Positions 27,632 through 43,726 of a stretch of DNA of 64,000 nucleotides are shown here, in pieces. Source of the stretch: Terriglobia bacterium (lineage in GTDB: Bacteria > Acidobacteriota > Terriglobia > Bryobacterales > Bryobacteraceae); assembly GCA_020073345.1 (NCBI GenBank), contig JAIQFI010000011.1, positions 62,001-126,000 of the forward strand. Direction: 5' to 3'. Under the pieces are notes generated by a model that saw only the letters and a list, made by a program, of their open reading frames with translations, did no database searches and had not been told where the DNA came from. Within the stretch, counting starts at the first letter, position 1. Every line of letters begins with the position of its first letter. A program made the translations under genes and the position numbers.

Positions 27632-28725
27632 ACCGCTCGTACAGCGGCACTGACCGGTCGCGAACCCACCGGAATCACCGTAAGAAGTCCCCTCGGACTG
27701 TAGCGATACTTCTTCTGGGTGATCGCCGGGACGCTCAGGATCGCGAGGTCTCCGGATTTTCGATTGAGCACCAGAGCGTACTGATCGTTGGCCGTAACCC
27801 GGATAAACCCGGGATCGCTGCCCACCGGCACCACCCGGATCAGCTTGCGCGTCGCAATGCTGAGAATACTCACATCGCCGGAAAGAGGACTGGCCACGAA
27901 CAGCAAATCATCGGATACGTCCATGGCTCCCGGCGCATGGCCCGCCAAAACCGTGTCGCCGACCTGGGGCGTGAAATAGGGGTACACCACCACTACCGCG
28001 TCCATCCCTTCCCCGGTAACGAATAACTGACCGCCGTCGCGGCTGAAGCAGAATTGATCGGGCCGCACGGAGATCGGCAGATGCGTGATCAAACGCTGGG
28101 CCGCCACGCTGTAGGCCGAAAGCAGCCGCTCCCCGCGGTTTCCTGCCATCAGGGTCTTGCTGTCGGTGAGGAATTGCACCGGGCCATAGTCGCCCTGGCC
28201 TAACGGTGGGCTCAACTGCCGGCTTGCCAGGTCCACCAAATAGACCGCACGAGCCGAACTGACGGCAGCCTTTTTTCCATCGGGAGATAGCGCGAGGCCC
28301 ACAGGCTCGTCAGCGAGTTGCAGCTTCCATGCGGTCTTGAAGCTATCAAGATCCACCGCGACCAGCAAGCCCGGCTCGCGGGTCAGAACGTATAACGACC
28401 GCTCGTCGGCGGCTAGTGCGATCGTTATGGCCCGGGATGCCACAGACAGTTTACGGGCCAGCCGGAGGCTGTCGATCTGGATCTCGTGCACCGAGCCGTT
28501 GTCCGGCGTCAGGGCGTACACCATGGGGCGTTGCGCGGCCGCTGTGACCTCCGTGGGGGCCCCTTCCAGCGGAATGTGCCGGGCCACCGCCAGGGCGCCC
28601 AAATCGACTGCGGCGATCGCTCCCCCCTCCTGGTTGGCGATAAAAGCATAGCCCTGGAAGCCCTCCTGGGGACGGGTGCAGGCGGCGGCCAAGGGTAGGG
28701 CCAGAAGGGTACGGCGGGAGATCAC
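27628..28725 (-). CDS. YncE-like beta-propeller lipoprotein or Tat-exported protein
   Basis: 365 residues. The N-terminus MISRRTLLALPLAAACTRP has both a twin arginine and a lipobox-like LAAAC, so an exported lipoprotein is likely. The rest is a seven-bladed propeller of YVTN/YncE type with recurring units such as AADERSLYVLTREPGLLVAVD, LSPDGKKAAVSS and SRDGGQLFVTGEG. Such propellers bind partners or ligands; no catalytic residues are evident. It is divergent from mreB with a 124-bp gap. Confidence 0.8.
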   Translation of the reverse strand: MISRRTLLALPLAAACTRPQEGFQGYAFIANQEGGAIAAVDLGALAVARHIPLEGAPTEVTAAAQRPMVYALTPDNGSVHEIQIDSLRLARKLSVASRAITIALAADERSLYVLTREPGLLVAVDLDSFKTAWKLQLADEPVGLALSPDGKKAAVSSARAVYLVDLASRQLSPPLGQGDYGPVQFLTDSKTLMAGNRGERLLSAYSVAAQRLITHLPISVRPDQFCFSRDGGQLFVTGEGMDAVVVVYPYFTPQVGDTVLAGHAPGAMDVSDDLLFVASPLSGDVSILSIATRKLIRVVPVGSDPGFIRVTANDQYALVLNRKSGDLAILSVPAITQKKYRYSPRGLLTVIPVGSRPVSAAVRAV

Positions 28726-28759
28726 TTATTCCAGTCTAGCGCGCTGAAAACAAAAAACC

Positions 28760-28788
28760 TTGCCCGCGTGTAGCCCGTATGGTACCTT
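28760..28788 (+). promoter_or_regulatory. Candidate promoter of the mre operon
   Basis: TTGCCC (28760-28765), 17 bp and TACCTT (28783-28788), with an A-rich stretch (GAAAACAAAAAACC) just upstream that resembles an UP element. The match to consensus is moderate. The leader to mreB would be about 55 nt. Confidence 0.4.
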
Positions 28789-28831
28789 CAGAGTTAGCTT
28801 GGCCAGAGCTGACCTCCTGAAGGGTTCCTAG

Positions 28832-29875
<1,044 letters not shown>

Positions 29876-29904
29876 AGACGTGGAATAGATCCCGAGTAGT
29901 TGCT

Positions 29905-31044
29905 ATGGATTTGATTCTTAATCGCTACCGCAACCTCACGGCGCTGGTGGCGGCGATTCTCGTCCAGCTGGTCCTGCTGGCCTACCAGGTCAAGAGCAAC
30001 CAGGAAGTCCGTCTGATCCGTGTGTGGGCGGTCAGTGCCGTGACTCCGCTGGCGCGGTTGCTCGAAGGCGGCCGCAGTGGCGCCGTCACTTTCTTCAAGG
30101 ACTATTTCGTGCTGCTGGACGTGCGCGAGCAGAACAAGCGTCTCCAGACCGATCTGAACCGCGTCCAGCTCGAGAACCAGGTGCTCCGCTCCGAGCTCGA
30201 TACCGCCGAGCGCGGACGGGCCTTGTCCGTGTTCCAGGAACAGTCCCAAATGAAAACCGTGGCAGCGCGCATCATCGGAAACTCGCCCGGATCGAACGGC
30301 CGCGTGGTCCTGATCGATCGCGGCACCGGCAGCGGCATTCAGCCCGGCATGGCGGTGATCACGCCAGATGGAATTGTCGGCAAGATCGTCAGCTCCTATC
30401 CCACCGCATCGAATCTGCTGCTGGTTACCGATCCGACCTTCGCGGCGGGCGTCCTTTCGCAGAAAAACCGGGTCCACGGAACGTTGAAGGGTACGGGGAA
30501 CAGCAACGCGCTGGTGGATTACGTCCAGAACGAACAAAACGTTGAGGTGGGGGAATGGTTTTATACCGCCGGCGACGACCGCGTCTTTCCCAAGGGCCTG
30601 CCTGCTGGAACCGTGACCGCCGTGCGCCCGGGCCGCACGGTCAAAGAGATTTTCCTCAGTCCCAGCGGCCTGCAGAACGGCCTGGAGGACGTGCTCGTGA
30701 TCCTCGAAGGCGATCATAAGCCCATTCCGGACCTGCCCCCACCCGGTCAATCCGTTCACCTCCAGCCTCTGCCGACTTCCGAAGGCGACTCTGCCGATCC
30801 CCTGAGTGCGGCCCGCAGCAGCGGCGCTCAGACGGACTTGGACCGCGAAGTGGAACACACCCGGCGGATCGGCGAAGACCAGAAGCACGTCTTTGGGGAA
30901 CGCGGCCGGGGAGCGCCGGACTTCAACAAGGTTCCTGCGGCCGCGCCCCTGGCGGCCCCCTCGTCACCTGCATCTGCTTCGCCGGCATCCAATTCGCAGG
31001 CACCCTCTTCGTCAACACCGTCCTCAAACCAGCCGCGTCCATGA
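29905..31044 (+). CDS. mreC: Rod-shape-determining protein MreC
   Basis: 379 residues: a short cytoplasmic start, one membrane helix (about 10-28, LTALVAAILVQLVLLAYQV), a coiled coil (about 75-115, REQNKRLQTDLNRVQLENQV) and the beta-domain with GTGSGIQPGMAVITPDGIVG. The C-terminal 100 residues are a Pro/Ser/Ala-rich tail not present in E. coli MreC. It links MreB to PBP2 in the periplasm. The 3' end overlaps mreD by 4 bp. Confidence 0.93.
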   Translation: MDLILNRYRNLTALVAAILVQLVLLAYQVKSNQEVRLIRVWAVSAVTPLARLLEGGRSGAVTFFKDYFVLLDVREQNKRLQTDLNRVQLENQVLRSELDTAERGRALSVFQEQSQMKTVAARIIGNSPGSNGRVVLIDRGTGSGIQPGMAVITPDGIVGKIVSSYPTASNLLLVTDPTFAAGVLSQKNRVHGTLKGTGNSNALVDYVQNEQNVEVGEWFYTAGDDRVFPKGLPAGTVTAVRPGRTVKEIFLSPSGLQNGLEDVLVILEGDHKPIPDLPPPGQSVHLQPLPTSEGDSADPLSAARSSGAQTDLDREVEHTRRIGEDQKHVFGERGRGAPDFNKVPAAAPLAAPSSPASASPASNSQAPSSSTPSSNQPRP

Positions 31045-31571
31045 GCGACATTCCCGCTGCATTCAGCGACCCCCCGCGCAAGAGCAAGGTCTCCAAATTC
31101 AAGTGGGTCTCGATCGTCGGAATTCCGCTGGCCGCCATTCTGTTCCAGGTGTATGTGCCGCGCTTCTTCACCTATCTGGCGTACCTGGAAATGCCCCTGC
31201 TGGTGACCGTCTATTTTTCATTGATGCGGCGCTCCCCGCCGTTCGGGGTGCTGTTGGGCATGTGTATCGGGCTGGCGCAGGATTCCCTTTCGAACCATCC
31301 TCTGGGGATGTTTGGGATCGTCAAGACGCTGGTCGGGTATTTCGCGGCGTCCGTCAGCCAGCGGTTTGAAACCAATAACGCGGTGCTGCGGCTGGTGCTG
31401 GCATTTTTCTTCTTTTTCTTCCACCAGTTCTTTTATTGGGTGCTGGCGCGCGCCCTGCTGGGAGAGGCGGTCTCCTTCGAACCCCTCCAAACGCTGGTAC
31501 TGGCGGTCTTGAACGCCGCGGTGGCCGTGCCTTTGTTTCATATCTTGGATAGACTGAAAGTTACCGACTGA
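31041..31571 (+). CDS. mreD: Rod-shape-determining protein MreD
   Basis: 176 residues with about five membrane segments after a short basic N-terminus (ending KSKVSKFKW). Recognition rests on position directly after mreC with an ATGA overlap, on size, and on the MreD-like segments FGVLLGMCIGLAQDSLS and GMFGIVKTLVGYFAAS. It is a membrane partner of MreC and PBP2. Confidence 0.88.
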   Translation: MSDIPAAFSDPPRKSKVSKFKWVSIVGIPLAAILFQVYVPRFFTYLAYLEMPLLVTVYFSLMRRSPPFGVLLGMCIGLAQDSLSNHPLGMFGIVKTLVGYFAASVSQRFETNNAVLRLVLAFFFFFFHQFFYWVLARALLGEAVSFEPLQTLVLAVLNAAVAVPLFHILDRLKVTD

Positions 31572-31618
31572 AGTGATGACGACGTGCTGACGAAGAACTT
31601 CTTGATGGAAGGTGCCCG

Positions 31619-33502
31619 GTGAGCGATCCCGACCGCACGGAGAGAGTGTCCTCCACCCGGCTGTTTCGCGACGATACCAAGTTCGCGCTGGGCCGCATCG
31701 CGGTGTTCCAGTACGCTAGCGTGGCGGTGTTCCTGTTTCTGATCTCCGGATTCTGGGTGCTTCAGATTCGCGATCATGAGGCCAACAGCACGCTGGCCGA
31801 GCGCAATCGCATTAAAACCGTTCCGCTGCTCGCTCCCCGCGGCAAGATTCTCGACCGCGACGGCCGCGTGATCGTGGACAATCAGCCCGCCTTCGTGGTC
31901 CAGCTTGCCCAGGAGAACCTCAAACTGGAGCACTTGGCCCCTATCGCCGAAGGTCTGCACTTGGATCTGGACGACTTGAAAGCCACCGTAAAGCGCTATG
32001 CCGCCGGGAAGCGCTATAGTCCCATTCCCATCAAGCGCGACCTCACGCCGGCCGAGCTGACTTTTATCGATTCGCACCGCGACCCGGGCACGTTTCCTGA
32101 ACTGGAGCTGGTGCAGGAACCGCGCCGGCTGTATCCGCAAAACGGCCTGGCCGCGCATGTGATCGGATACGTCGGCGAAGTCAGCGAAACGGAGTTAAAC
32201 TCCTCCGACTTCGCCAGTTACTCCCAGGGTGATCTGGTCGGCAAGACCGGACTCGAACGCCAGTACAACGAAATCCTGAAGGGTGTCGACGGCCAGAGGC
32301 GCGTGGTGGTGGATGTCGCGGGGCGCGAGCATCAGGTGCTCGAGAGTGCCGAAGCGACGCCCGGCCAGAACCTGCAGTTGACCATCGATCTGGACCTGCA
32401 GGCGGTAGCGGAATTGGCTCTCGAAGGCAAGAAGGGCGCCGTGATTGCGCTCGACCCGCGTGACGGCTCGGTACTGGCGATGGTGAGCCGCCCGGCCTTC
32501 GATCCGAATTTATTCGCCGCGCATATCAAATCCGCCGACTGGAAGGCGCTGACGACCAACCCTGACAATCCGCTGCTCAACCGGGCCATTCAAGCCCAGT
32601 TCGCGCCCGGATCGACGTTCAAGCCTCTGGTAGCGATGGCCGGCCTCGAAAGCGGCACCATCGACGAGAATTATTCGGTGCGGTGCAATGGCGGGGGCAC
32701 TTTCTATGGCCGGTACACGAAGTGCTGGCAGAAGGGCGGGCACGGCGGCGTGAACATGCACGCCGGAATCGTCCATTCTTGCGACGTTTACTTTTACACC
32801 GTGGGCGACAAGATCGGGATCGACAACATCGCCGAATACGCCGAGCAAGCAGGCTTAGGGAAAAAGACCGGCGTCGATCTTCCGGGCGAAGCTGAGGGAC
32901 TGATGCCGTCCACCAAGTGGAAGCTACGCACCCAGCGCGAGAAGTGGTACCCGGGCGAAACGATTTCGGTGGCGATCGGCCAGGGCGCGGTTACAGTTAC
33001 TCCCATCCAGCTTGCGACCGCCATCGGCGGGATGGCGAACGGGGGCGTCTGGTTCAAGCCGCATCTGGTGAAGATGGCCGCGCCCACCGATCCGCGCCGT
33101 GAAAACTGGAATCCAGACCATATCGCCAAGGTCGTCGCGGGAATGTACGGGGTGGTGAACGAAGGCGGCACCGGCACTTCCGCGGCGATCCCTGGCATTA
33201 CGTTGTCCGGCAAAACCGGCAGTGCCCAGCGGGTTTCGAACGACCTCAGAAAGTCCGGCAAACTGGCCAAGGATGAACTGCAGGATAACGGCTGGTTCGT
33301 GGCCTTCGCACCGCGGGAAAACCCCGAGATCGTCATCGCCGTGCTGCTCGAAGCGGGCGAGCACGGAAACCTCGCCGCCCCCACCGCGCGCGATGTCATC
33401 AAAGCCTACTTCGACAAGAAGACCCGCCTGTCGAAAATCGCCCAGCCGAGCTTGGCCCTGATTCAGCGGCCTGGCGCGGCGGCGCCCCCGTCGGTGCACT
33501 GA
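31619..33502 (+). CDS. mrdA: Penicillin-binding protein 2 (elongation transpeptidase)
   Basis: 627 residues from a GTG start. After a cytoplasmic tail and one membrane helix (about 32-48) comes the dimerisation domain (APRGKILDRDGRVIVDNQPA) and the transpeptidase domain: Ser332 in PGSTFKPL, the SCD triad in VHSCDVYFY and Lys532-Thr-Gly in LSGKTGSAQ. It cross-links peptidoglycan during elongation with RodA as glycosyltransferase partner. It follows mreD by 47 bp and precedes rodA by 1 bp. Confidence 0.95.
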   Translation: MSDPDRTERVSSTRLFRDDTKFALGRIAVFQYASVAVFLFLISGFWVLQIRDHEANSTLAERNRIKTVPLLAPRGKILDRDGRVIVDNQPAFVVQLAQENLKLEHLAPIAEGLHLDLDDLKATVKRYAAGKRYSPIPIKRDLTPAELTFIDSHRDPGTFPELELVQEPRRLYPQNGLAAHVIGYVGEVSETELNSSDFASYSQGDLVGKTGLERQYNEILKGVDGQRRVVVDVAGREHQVLESAEATPGQNLQLTIDLDLQAVAELALEGKKGAVIALDPRDGSVLAMVSRPAFDPNLFAAHIKSADWKALTTNPDNPLLNRAIQAQFAPGSTFKPLVAMAGLESGTIDENYSVRCNGGGTFYGRYTKCWQKGGHGGVNMHAGIVHSCDVYFYTVGDKIGIDNIAEYAEQAGLGKKTGVDLPGEAEGLMPSTKWKLRTQREKWYPGETISVAIGQGAVTVTPIQLATAIGGMANGGVWFKPHLVKMAAPTDPRRENWNPDHIAKVVAGMYGVVNEGGTGTSAAIPGITLSGKTGSAQRVSNDLRKSGKLAKDELQDNGWFVAFAPRENPEIVIAVLLEAGEHGNLAAPTARDVIKAYFDKKTRLSKIAQPSLALIQRPGAAAPPSVH

Positions 33503-33503
33503 A

Positions 33504-34598
33504 ATGGCGCGTTACCGATCGCTCCGAGACCTGGACTGGTCCCTGCTGATCATCACCCTGATTATCTGCTCGCTGGGGATCCTGCAGATCTATTCCGCCA
33601 CCCACGACACCAAGTGGTCCGACGCCTGGTGGAAGCAGGGTCTCTGGGTGCTGGTGGCCATCGGCATCATGTGGGTAGCCTCGTCCATCGACTATCACAC
33701 CCTGCTGGGGCAGGTTCCCATCCTCTACGCCATCTCGATCGCCGCCCTGCTGGCGACGTTTGAATTCGGAAGGCTGGTTTTCGGTTCCCGGCGCTGGATC
33801 AGCATTCCCGGGACGGGCTTCAACTTTCAGATCTCCGAATTCGTCAAACTGGTGATAATATTAGTGGTAGCACGCTACCTCTCGGAGCTGAAGCGCGACG
33901 AGTTGGGCTTGCGTGATTTGTTGAAACTAGGAGTGTTAGTCGGAATTCCGACGGCGCTGGTGATGGCCCAGCCGGATTTGGGCACGTCGCTTACGTATCT
34001 GCCGGTTCTGGGCGTCGGGATTCTGCTGGCGGGCATTCGATGGCATTATCTGGCGGCAATAGCCGTGGCGGGCGGACTGACGATTACAGTCGGCTATCAC
34101 TTTCTGCAGGATTATCAGAAAGCCCGGCTGATTTCGTTCGTCGATCCTTCCCAGGATCCGAAGGGACGAGGCTACCAGGTGATCCAGTCCAAGATCGCGG
34201 TGGGGGACGGCGGGATGTGGGGACGCGGCGTGACGCACGGCACGCAGACCCAGCTTCGGTTCCTGCCGGTTCCGCACACCGATTTCATTTTCTCGGCCTT
34301 TGCCGAGGAACACGGGTTCGTAGTGGTAGTGGTAGTGCTCGGGCTCTATTTTTTGCTGCTGATGCAGATCGTGCAGAATGCTCAAATGGCTCCAGACCGC
34401 GCGGGCATGTATATCTGCATGGGCGTGGCGACCATGTTGTTGTTCCATGTGCTGATCAATGTAGGCATGGTAGTTGGCAATATGCCAGTGACGGGGATTC
34501 CTTTGCCGCTGATGAGTTACGGCGGCTCGAATCTGTTTTCGATATTCATCATGCTGGGGCTGGTAAACAATGTCCGGCTCCGGCGGTTTTCGAGTTAA
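33504..34598 (+). CDS. rodA: Peptidoglycan glycosyltransferase RodA
   Basis: 364 residues of the SEDS family with about ten membrane helices. Marks include the segment FQISEFVKLVIILVVARYLS, AQPDLGTSLTYLPV, the large loop with QVIQSKIAVGDGGMWGRG, HTDFIFSAFAEEHGF, and MPVTGIPLPLMSYGGSN near the end. It polymerises glycan strands together with PBP2. It begins 1 bp after mrdA. Confidence 0.96.
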   Translation: MARYRSLRDLDWSLLIITLIICSLGILQIYSATHDTKWSDAWWKQGLWVLVAIGIMWVASSIDYHTLLGQVPILYAISIAALLATFEFGRLVFGSRRWISIPGTGFNFQISEFVKLVIILVVARYLSELKRDELGLRDLLKLGVLVGIPTALVMAQPDLGTSLTYLPVLGVGILLAGIRWHYLAAIAVAGGLTITVGYHFLQDYQKARLISFVDPSQDPKGRGYQVIQSKIAVGDGGMWGRGVTHGTQTQLRFLPVPHTDFIFSAFAEEHGFVVVVVVLGLYFLLLMQIVQNAQMAPDRAGMYICMGVATMLLFHVLINVGMVVGNMPVTGIPLPLMSYGGSNLFSIFIMLGLVNNVRLRRFSS

Positions 34599-34812
34599 GC
34601 AGTCAATTTCAACCGACCTGCGTATAGTACGGGCGTGGGGACGGAAGGCGAGTTTCGGTAGAAGATTTTTGAGGCCTGCCGGTAGTGGGAGGCTTCGTTG
34701 GGCTGGTTGAGTCGGGAGTGTTCGAGTTCGGACTCCACTTCCGTGTGACAAGACGGCCGCATACCCCGAATCGCCTCAGTACTGTCCCACCCTTAGCCGG
34801 GTCGTGTAGCAC

Positions 34813-34831
34813 CCCGCGTCGAAACCGCGGG
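34813..34831 (+). promoter_or_regulatory. GC hairpin immediately before the RNase E/G ribosome site
   Basis: CCCGCG (34813-34818) and CGCGGG (34826-34831) form a perfect 6-bp stem with a 7-nt loop TCGAAAC. It ends 13 nt before the ATG at 34845, abutting the GGGAGG ribosome site. It could expose or hide the ribosome site or be a processing site. The rest of the 246-bp gap after rodA shows no gene. Confidence 0.45.
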
Positions 34832-34844
34832 AGGGAGGCTGAGG

Positions 34845-37484
<2,640 letters not shown>

Positions 37485-37512
37485 CCAACTTTGACGACGG
37501 AGAGGATAAACG

Positions 37513-38172
37513 ATGTCTTTACGGATTAACGACGTAGCTCCCGATTTCACCGCCGAGACCACGCAGGGCCCGATCAAGTTTCACGAATGGATCGGAGACG
37601 GCTGGGCGGTTCTGTTTTCGCACCCGAAAGACTTCACGCCCGTGTGCACCACCGAACTGGGCTACATGGCCGGGCTCGAGCCGGATTTTAAGAAGCGCAA
37701 TACCAAGATTATCGGCCTCAGCGTGGACCCCGTGGATAGCCACGGCAAGTGGGCGGTCGATATCGAAGAGACCCAGGGCCACAAGGTGAATTATCCGATG
37801 ATCGGCGATCCGCAATTGAAGGTCGCCAAGCTCTACGACATGCTGCCCGCCGATGCCGGCGAGACCTCCGAAGGCCGCACGCCCGCCAACAACGCGACAG
37901 TCCGCACGGTGTATGTGATCGGTCCGGACAAGAAGATCAAGATGATGCTGTCGTATCCCATGAGCACGGGGCGCAACTTCGACGAAATCCTGCGCGTGAT
38001 CGATTCCCTGCACCTCACCGCCAAGATGGGCGTGTCGACGCCGGTGAACTGGAGGCCGGGCGACGATGTCGTGATCCCCGCCGCCATGCCCGAGGATGAG
38101 GCTAAGAAGAAGTTTCCCGGCGGCTGGAAGACTCTGAAGCCGTATTTGCGGCTCGGGTCGCTACCAAAGTAA
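37513..38172 (+). CDS. Peroxiredoxin, 1-Cys (Prx6) type
   Basis: 219 residues. The peroxidatic cysteine lies in HPKDFTPVCTTELG at about residue 45-49, and the long C-terminal region (VSTPVNWRPGDDVVIPAAMP, FPGGWKTLKPYLR) is that of the Prx6/AhpC-TSA 1-Cys class, which reduces peroxides in the cytosol. No resolving cysteine is seen. It starts 28 bp after the RNase gene with a good ribosome site (GGAGAGGA) and converges on the FGE-like gene with 5 bp between. Confidence 0.93.
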   Translation: MSLRINDVAPDFTAETTQGPIKFHEWIGDGWAVLFSHPKDFTPVCTTELGYMAGLEPDFKKRNTKIIGLSVDPVDSHGKWAVDIEETQGHKVNYPMIGDPQLKVAKLYDMLPADAGETSEGRTPANNATVRTVYVIGPDKKIKMMLSYPMSTGRNFDEILRVIDSLHLTAKMGVSTPVNWRPGDDVVIPAAMPEDEAKKKFPGGWKTLKPYLRLGSLPK

Positions 38173-38177
38173 CCGAT

Positions 38178-38978
38178 TCAACTCCCGACACACCGGAAGC
38201 CGATGGTCGAGTCGCGAGTTTCCGGATAGTGATACAGCCGGACTGAGGCTCGCATGTTGAGAACATTGCTGCGCCAGGACCCGCCGCGTCTGACCCGCTC
38301 GCGGTCACTGTAGCGATCTTGGACCCATTCAGAAACATTGCCGAGCATATCGTATAAACCCCAACGGTTCGCGAGCTTCTGCTTGACCGGATGTGCTTTC
38401 AACGCGTTTTGAACGATGAGCGTGTCATAACCGTTGCCGGGATTAAGGGATACCGCCGTTACATCGATAAGTGACTGCCCACTGTTGTTGCCAAACCAAG
38501 CGATTTTATCGGGCACCCCATACCGGCTTGTCACATCGCCGGCGCGAGCAGCGTATTCCCATTCTGCTTCCGTTGGAAGCCTGCCTCCGGCCCACTGACA
38601 GAAATCTCGAGCCTCGTTCCACGTTACTAAGACGACCGGCATCTGATCGTCCAAAGAAGCCTCGTTCCAAATCTTCCTCCGTAAGTCATCTGAAACTGGT
38701 AACGGCTTCTTGCCAGTCGCTGCGCGATATCGCCTCCACGCGCCGACGGTCACCTCCGTCTCTGCCATCGAAAACGCGGTCTTGATCTCTACGTCATGAG
38801 GACGGGATTCATTCGGCATACATTCCCGATCTCCGGGAGAACATCCCATCCCGAACTTGCCGGCTGGCAGCAGGACGTAGACTTGACCGTCTTTCGGATT
38901 CAACGTCGGTGTCTGAGGCAGGGCCGGCTGGAGGGCTATAAGCAGTAATGCAAGTCGTGCGACGTTTGAAGCGAACAT
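38178..38978 (-). CDS. Secreted FGE/SUMF1-fold protein lacking the catalytic cysteines
   Basis: 266 residues with a signal peptide (ends near ALPQTP). FGE-sulfatase-fold marks are clear: MAETEVTVGAWRRY, VTWNEARDFCQWAGGRLPTE, AEWEYAARAG, MLGNVSEWVQD, RRGGSW and GFRCVG. In true formylglycine-generating enzymes two cysteines lie just before the final GFRC segment; here that stretch reads NMRASVRLYHYPETRD, so neither is present. A binding or other non-FGE role is likely. No sulfatase gene is near. Confidence 0.85.
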   Translation of the reverse strand: MFASNVARLALLLIALQPALPQTPTLNPKDGQVYVLLPAGKFGMGCSPGDRECMPNESRPHDVEIKTAFSMAETEVTVGAWRRYRAATGKKPLPVSDDLRRKIWNEASLDDQMPVVLVTWNEARDFCQWAGGRLPTEAEWEYAARAGDVTSRYGVPDKIAWFGNNSGQSLIDVTAVSLNPGNGYDTLIVQNALKAHPVKQKLANRWGLYDMLGNVSEWVQDRYSDRERVRRGGSWRSNVLNMRASVRLYHYPETRDSTIGFRCVGS

Positions 38979-39054
38979 TTTCCTGAACTCCGAGAAGCGA
39001 TTTCAGTTTCTCATGAGGCGGGGAAGAATTCAGGAACGGCGGTTACGCCCCGGC

Positions 39055-39342
39055 CTACGCCAGCCACTCGACCGTAACATCCACGAGTATCGGGCCCAGC
39101 AGCGCAGCGGCTTCCTTCTCCGCGCTCTGCAGGATCTTCTCTGCGAACGGCTTGTCAGGTGATACCGTAACCGCCGCCACCAGACCCTGCGACCAGGAAT
39201 CCTGATAGTCGATCTCGGCCACGGCCACGTTGCACCGCGAGCGCAGACGATCCTTCAAACCCTTGACGAAATGCCGTTTGTCTTTGAGAGAGTGCGAGCC
39301 TTCCAGACGCAGCTCGAAGGTAATGACGCCGACGGCGGGCAC
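39055..39342 (-). CDS. ylxP: YlxP-like protein (DUF503)
   Basis: 95 residues, with GVITFELRLEGSHSLKDKRH and VKGLKDRLRSRCNVAVAEID as the typical DUF503 start. In Firmicutes and others it follows infB and precedes rbfA; here it begins 1 bp after the infB stop on the same strand but rbfA does not follow. A role in ribosome maturation or translation is suspected for the family, not proven. Confidence 0.88.
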   Translation of the reverse strand: MPAVGVITFELRLEGSHSLKDKRHFVKGLKDRLRSRCNVAVAEIDYQDSWSQGLVAAVTVSPDKPFAEKILQSAEKEAAALLGPILVDVTVEWLA

Positions 39343-39343
39343 G

Positions 39344-42250
<2,907 letters not shown>

Positions 42251-42292
42251 ACTGTGTGCCCCGCCGTCCAACCGCGACACCGGGGTTCAGAT

Positions 42293-43699
42293 TTAACCCT
42301 GCTCCTTATCGAGAGTCTCCGCGCCTGCCGGAGCCTCTCCAATTTCTATCGTAACAGATTGCTCCTGCGGTTCTTCTGCCGCCGATGCTGGTTGTGCGGG
42401 GGCCGCTTCCCCATCGCCCTCCGATTCGAACTGTCCGTAGTAGCTCACCACGGCTTCCTGGATTTTTTCCACCATCTCGACGCCGATGCCGGGGATTTCT
42501 TCCAACTGTTCGGGAGTCATCCCACCCAGCTTCTCGACCGTCGCCACTCCGGCTTCCATCAGCTTCTCGACCAGCGCATCGGGAATCCCGTGATCGACCA
42601 ATACGGAAACGGGGGCGCCCGGCACCACCAGCGCCTCCATTTGCGACTCCACTTCCTGGCGCTTTTCTTCCTCGCTCTTGATGTCGATCCGCCAGCCGAG
42701 CAGTTTGGCCGCCAGGCGCACATTCTGGCCCTTTTTGCCGATGGCCAGCGACAACTGGCTGTCATCGACAATCACTTCCATGTGTTTGCCCACTGGGTCC
42801 AGGATGGTCACCCGCGAGATCTTGGCCGGGCTCAGCGCGTGGGTGGCGAACACCACCGGATCGTCATTGTATTCGATGATATCGATCTTTTCTCCACGTA
42901 ATTCGCGAATAATCGACTGCACCCGCATGCCCTTCATGCCGACGCAGGCGCCGACGCTGTCCACGTCGCGGTCGCGGCTCGACACAGCGATTTTGGTCCG
43001 CTCGCCGGCTTCCCGGGCGCAGCCTTTGATGACCACGGTGTTGTCGTAAATCTCGGGAACTTCCTGTTCGAACAGGCGCATCACCAGCTCCGGCGCCGCG
43101 CGCGAAACGATCACGCCCGCGTTCTTGCCGGCCTTCTCCACGCTGCGGATCACGCAGCGGATGCGGTCGCCCACGCTGAAGCTTTCCAGGCGCGATTGCT
43201 CTTTCTTGAGAATCCGGGCCTCGGTTTTGCCCATATCCACGACCAGATCCGGACCCTCTAAACGCTTGACCACGCAGCTCACCAGCTCGCCGACGCGGCC
43301 GGAGAACTCCGAGAAGATGTTTTCGCGCTCGGCTTCGCGCACCTTTTGGAGAATCACCTGTTTGAAGGTCTGCGCGGAGATGCGCCCAAGCGCATCCAAA
43401 GGTTTGGCGAAGCGGATTTCTCCGCCGATCTCGACAGCGGGATTGTGCTTCTGGGCGTCTTGGAGCGAAATCTCCTTGTCCGGATCAGTGACCGGATCAG
43501 CAACCCGCTTCACTCCGAAAATCTGGATGGTTCCGGTGCCTTCCTCCATTTCCGCAACCAGTTCTTCATTCGCATGGAAATGCTTGCGAGCAGCCACTAG
43601 CATGGCATCCTTCACCGCATCCCGGATGATCTGCGGATCGATCCCTTTCTCCTTGCTCAGGATTTCGATGGACTGATAAATGTTGCCCAGGCTGGTCAT
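42293..43699 (-). CDS. nusA: Transcription termination/antitermination factor NusA
   Basis: 468 residues: N-terminal RNA-polymerase-binding domain (about 1-130, SKEKGIDPQIIRDAVKDAML), S1 domain (about 135-200), two KH domains (about 205-345, VGACVGMKGMRVQSI and LAIGKKGQNVRLAAKL), then a helix-hairpin-helix segment (LEEIPGIGVEMVEKIQ) and an acidic tail. The ylxR and ribosomal L7Ae-like genes often found between nusA and infB are absent. It may regulate its own operon through the leader at 44222-44261. Confidence 0.95.
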   Translation of the reverse strand: MTSLGNIYQSIEILSKEKGIDPQIIRDAVKDAMLVAARKHFHANEELVAEMEEGTGTIQIFGVKRVADPVTDPDKEISLQDAQKHNPAVEIGGEIRFAKPLDALGRISAQTFKQVILQKVREAERENIFSEFSGRVGELVSCVVKRLEGPDLVVDMGKTEARILKKEQSRLESFSVGDRIRCVIRSVEKAGKNAGVIVSRAAPELVMRLFEQEVPEIYDNTVVIKGCAREAGERTKIAVSSRDRDVDSVGACVGMKGMRVQSIIRELRGEKIDIIEYNDDPVVFATHALSPAKISRVTILDPVGKHMEVIVDDSQLSLAIGKKGQNVRLAAKLLGWRIDIKSEEEKRQEVESQMEALVVPGAPVSVLVDHGIPDALVEKLMEAGVATVEKLGGMTPEQLEEIPGIGVEMVEKIQEAVVSYYGQFESEGDGEAAPAQPASAAEEPQEQSVTIEIGEAPAGAETLDKEQG

Positions 43700-43726
43700 G
43701 TCAGTTAGGTGCTCCGATTCGGGGGA

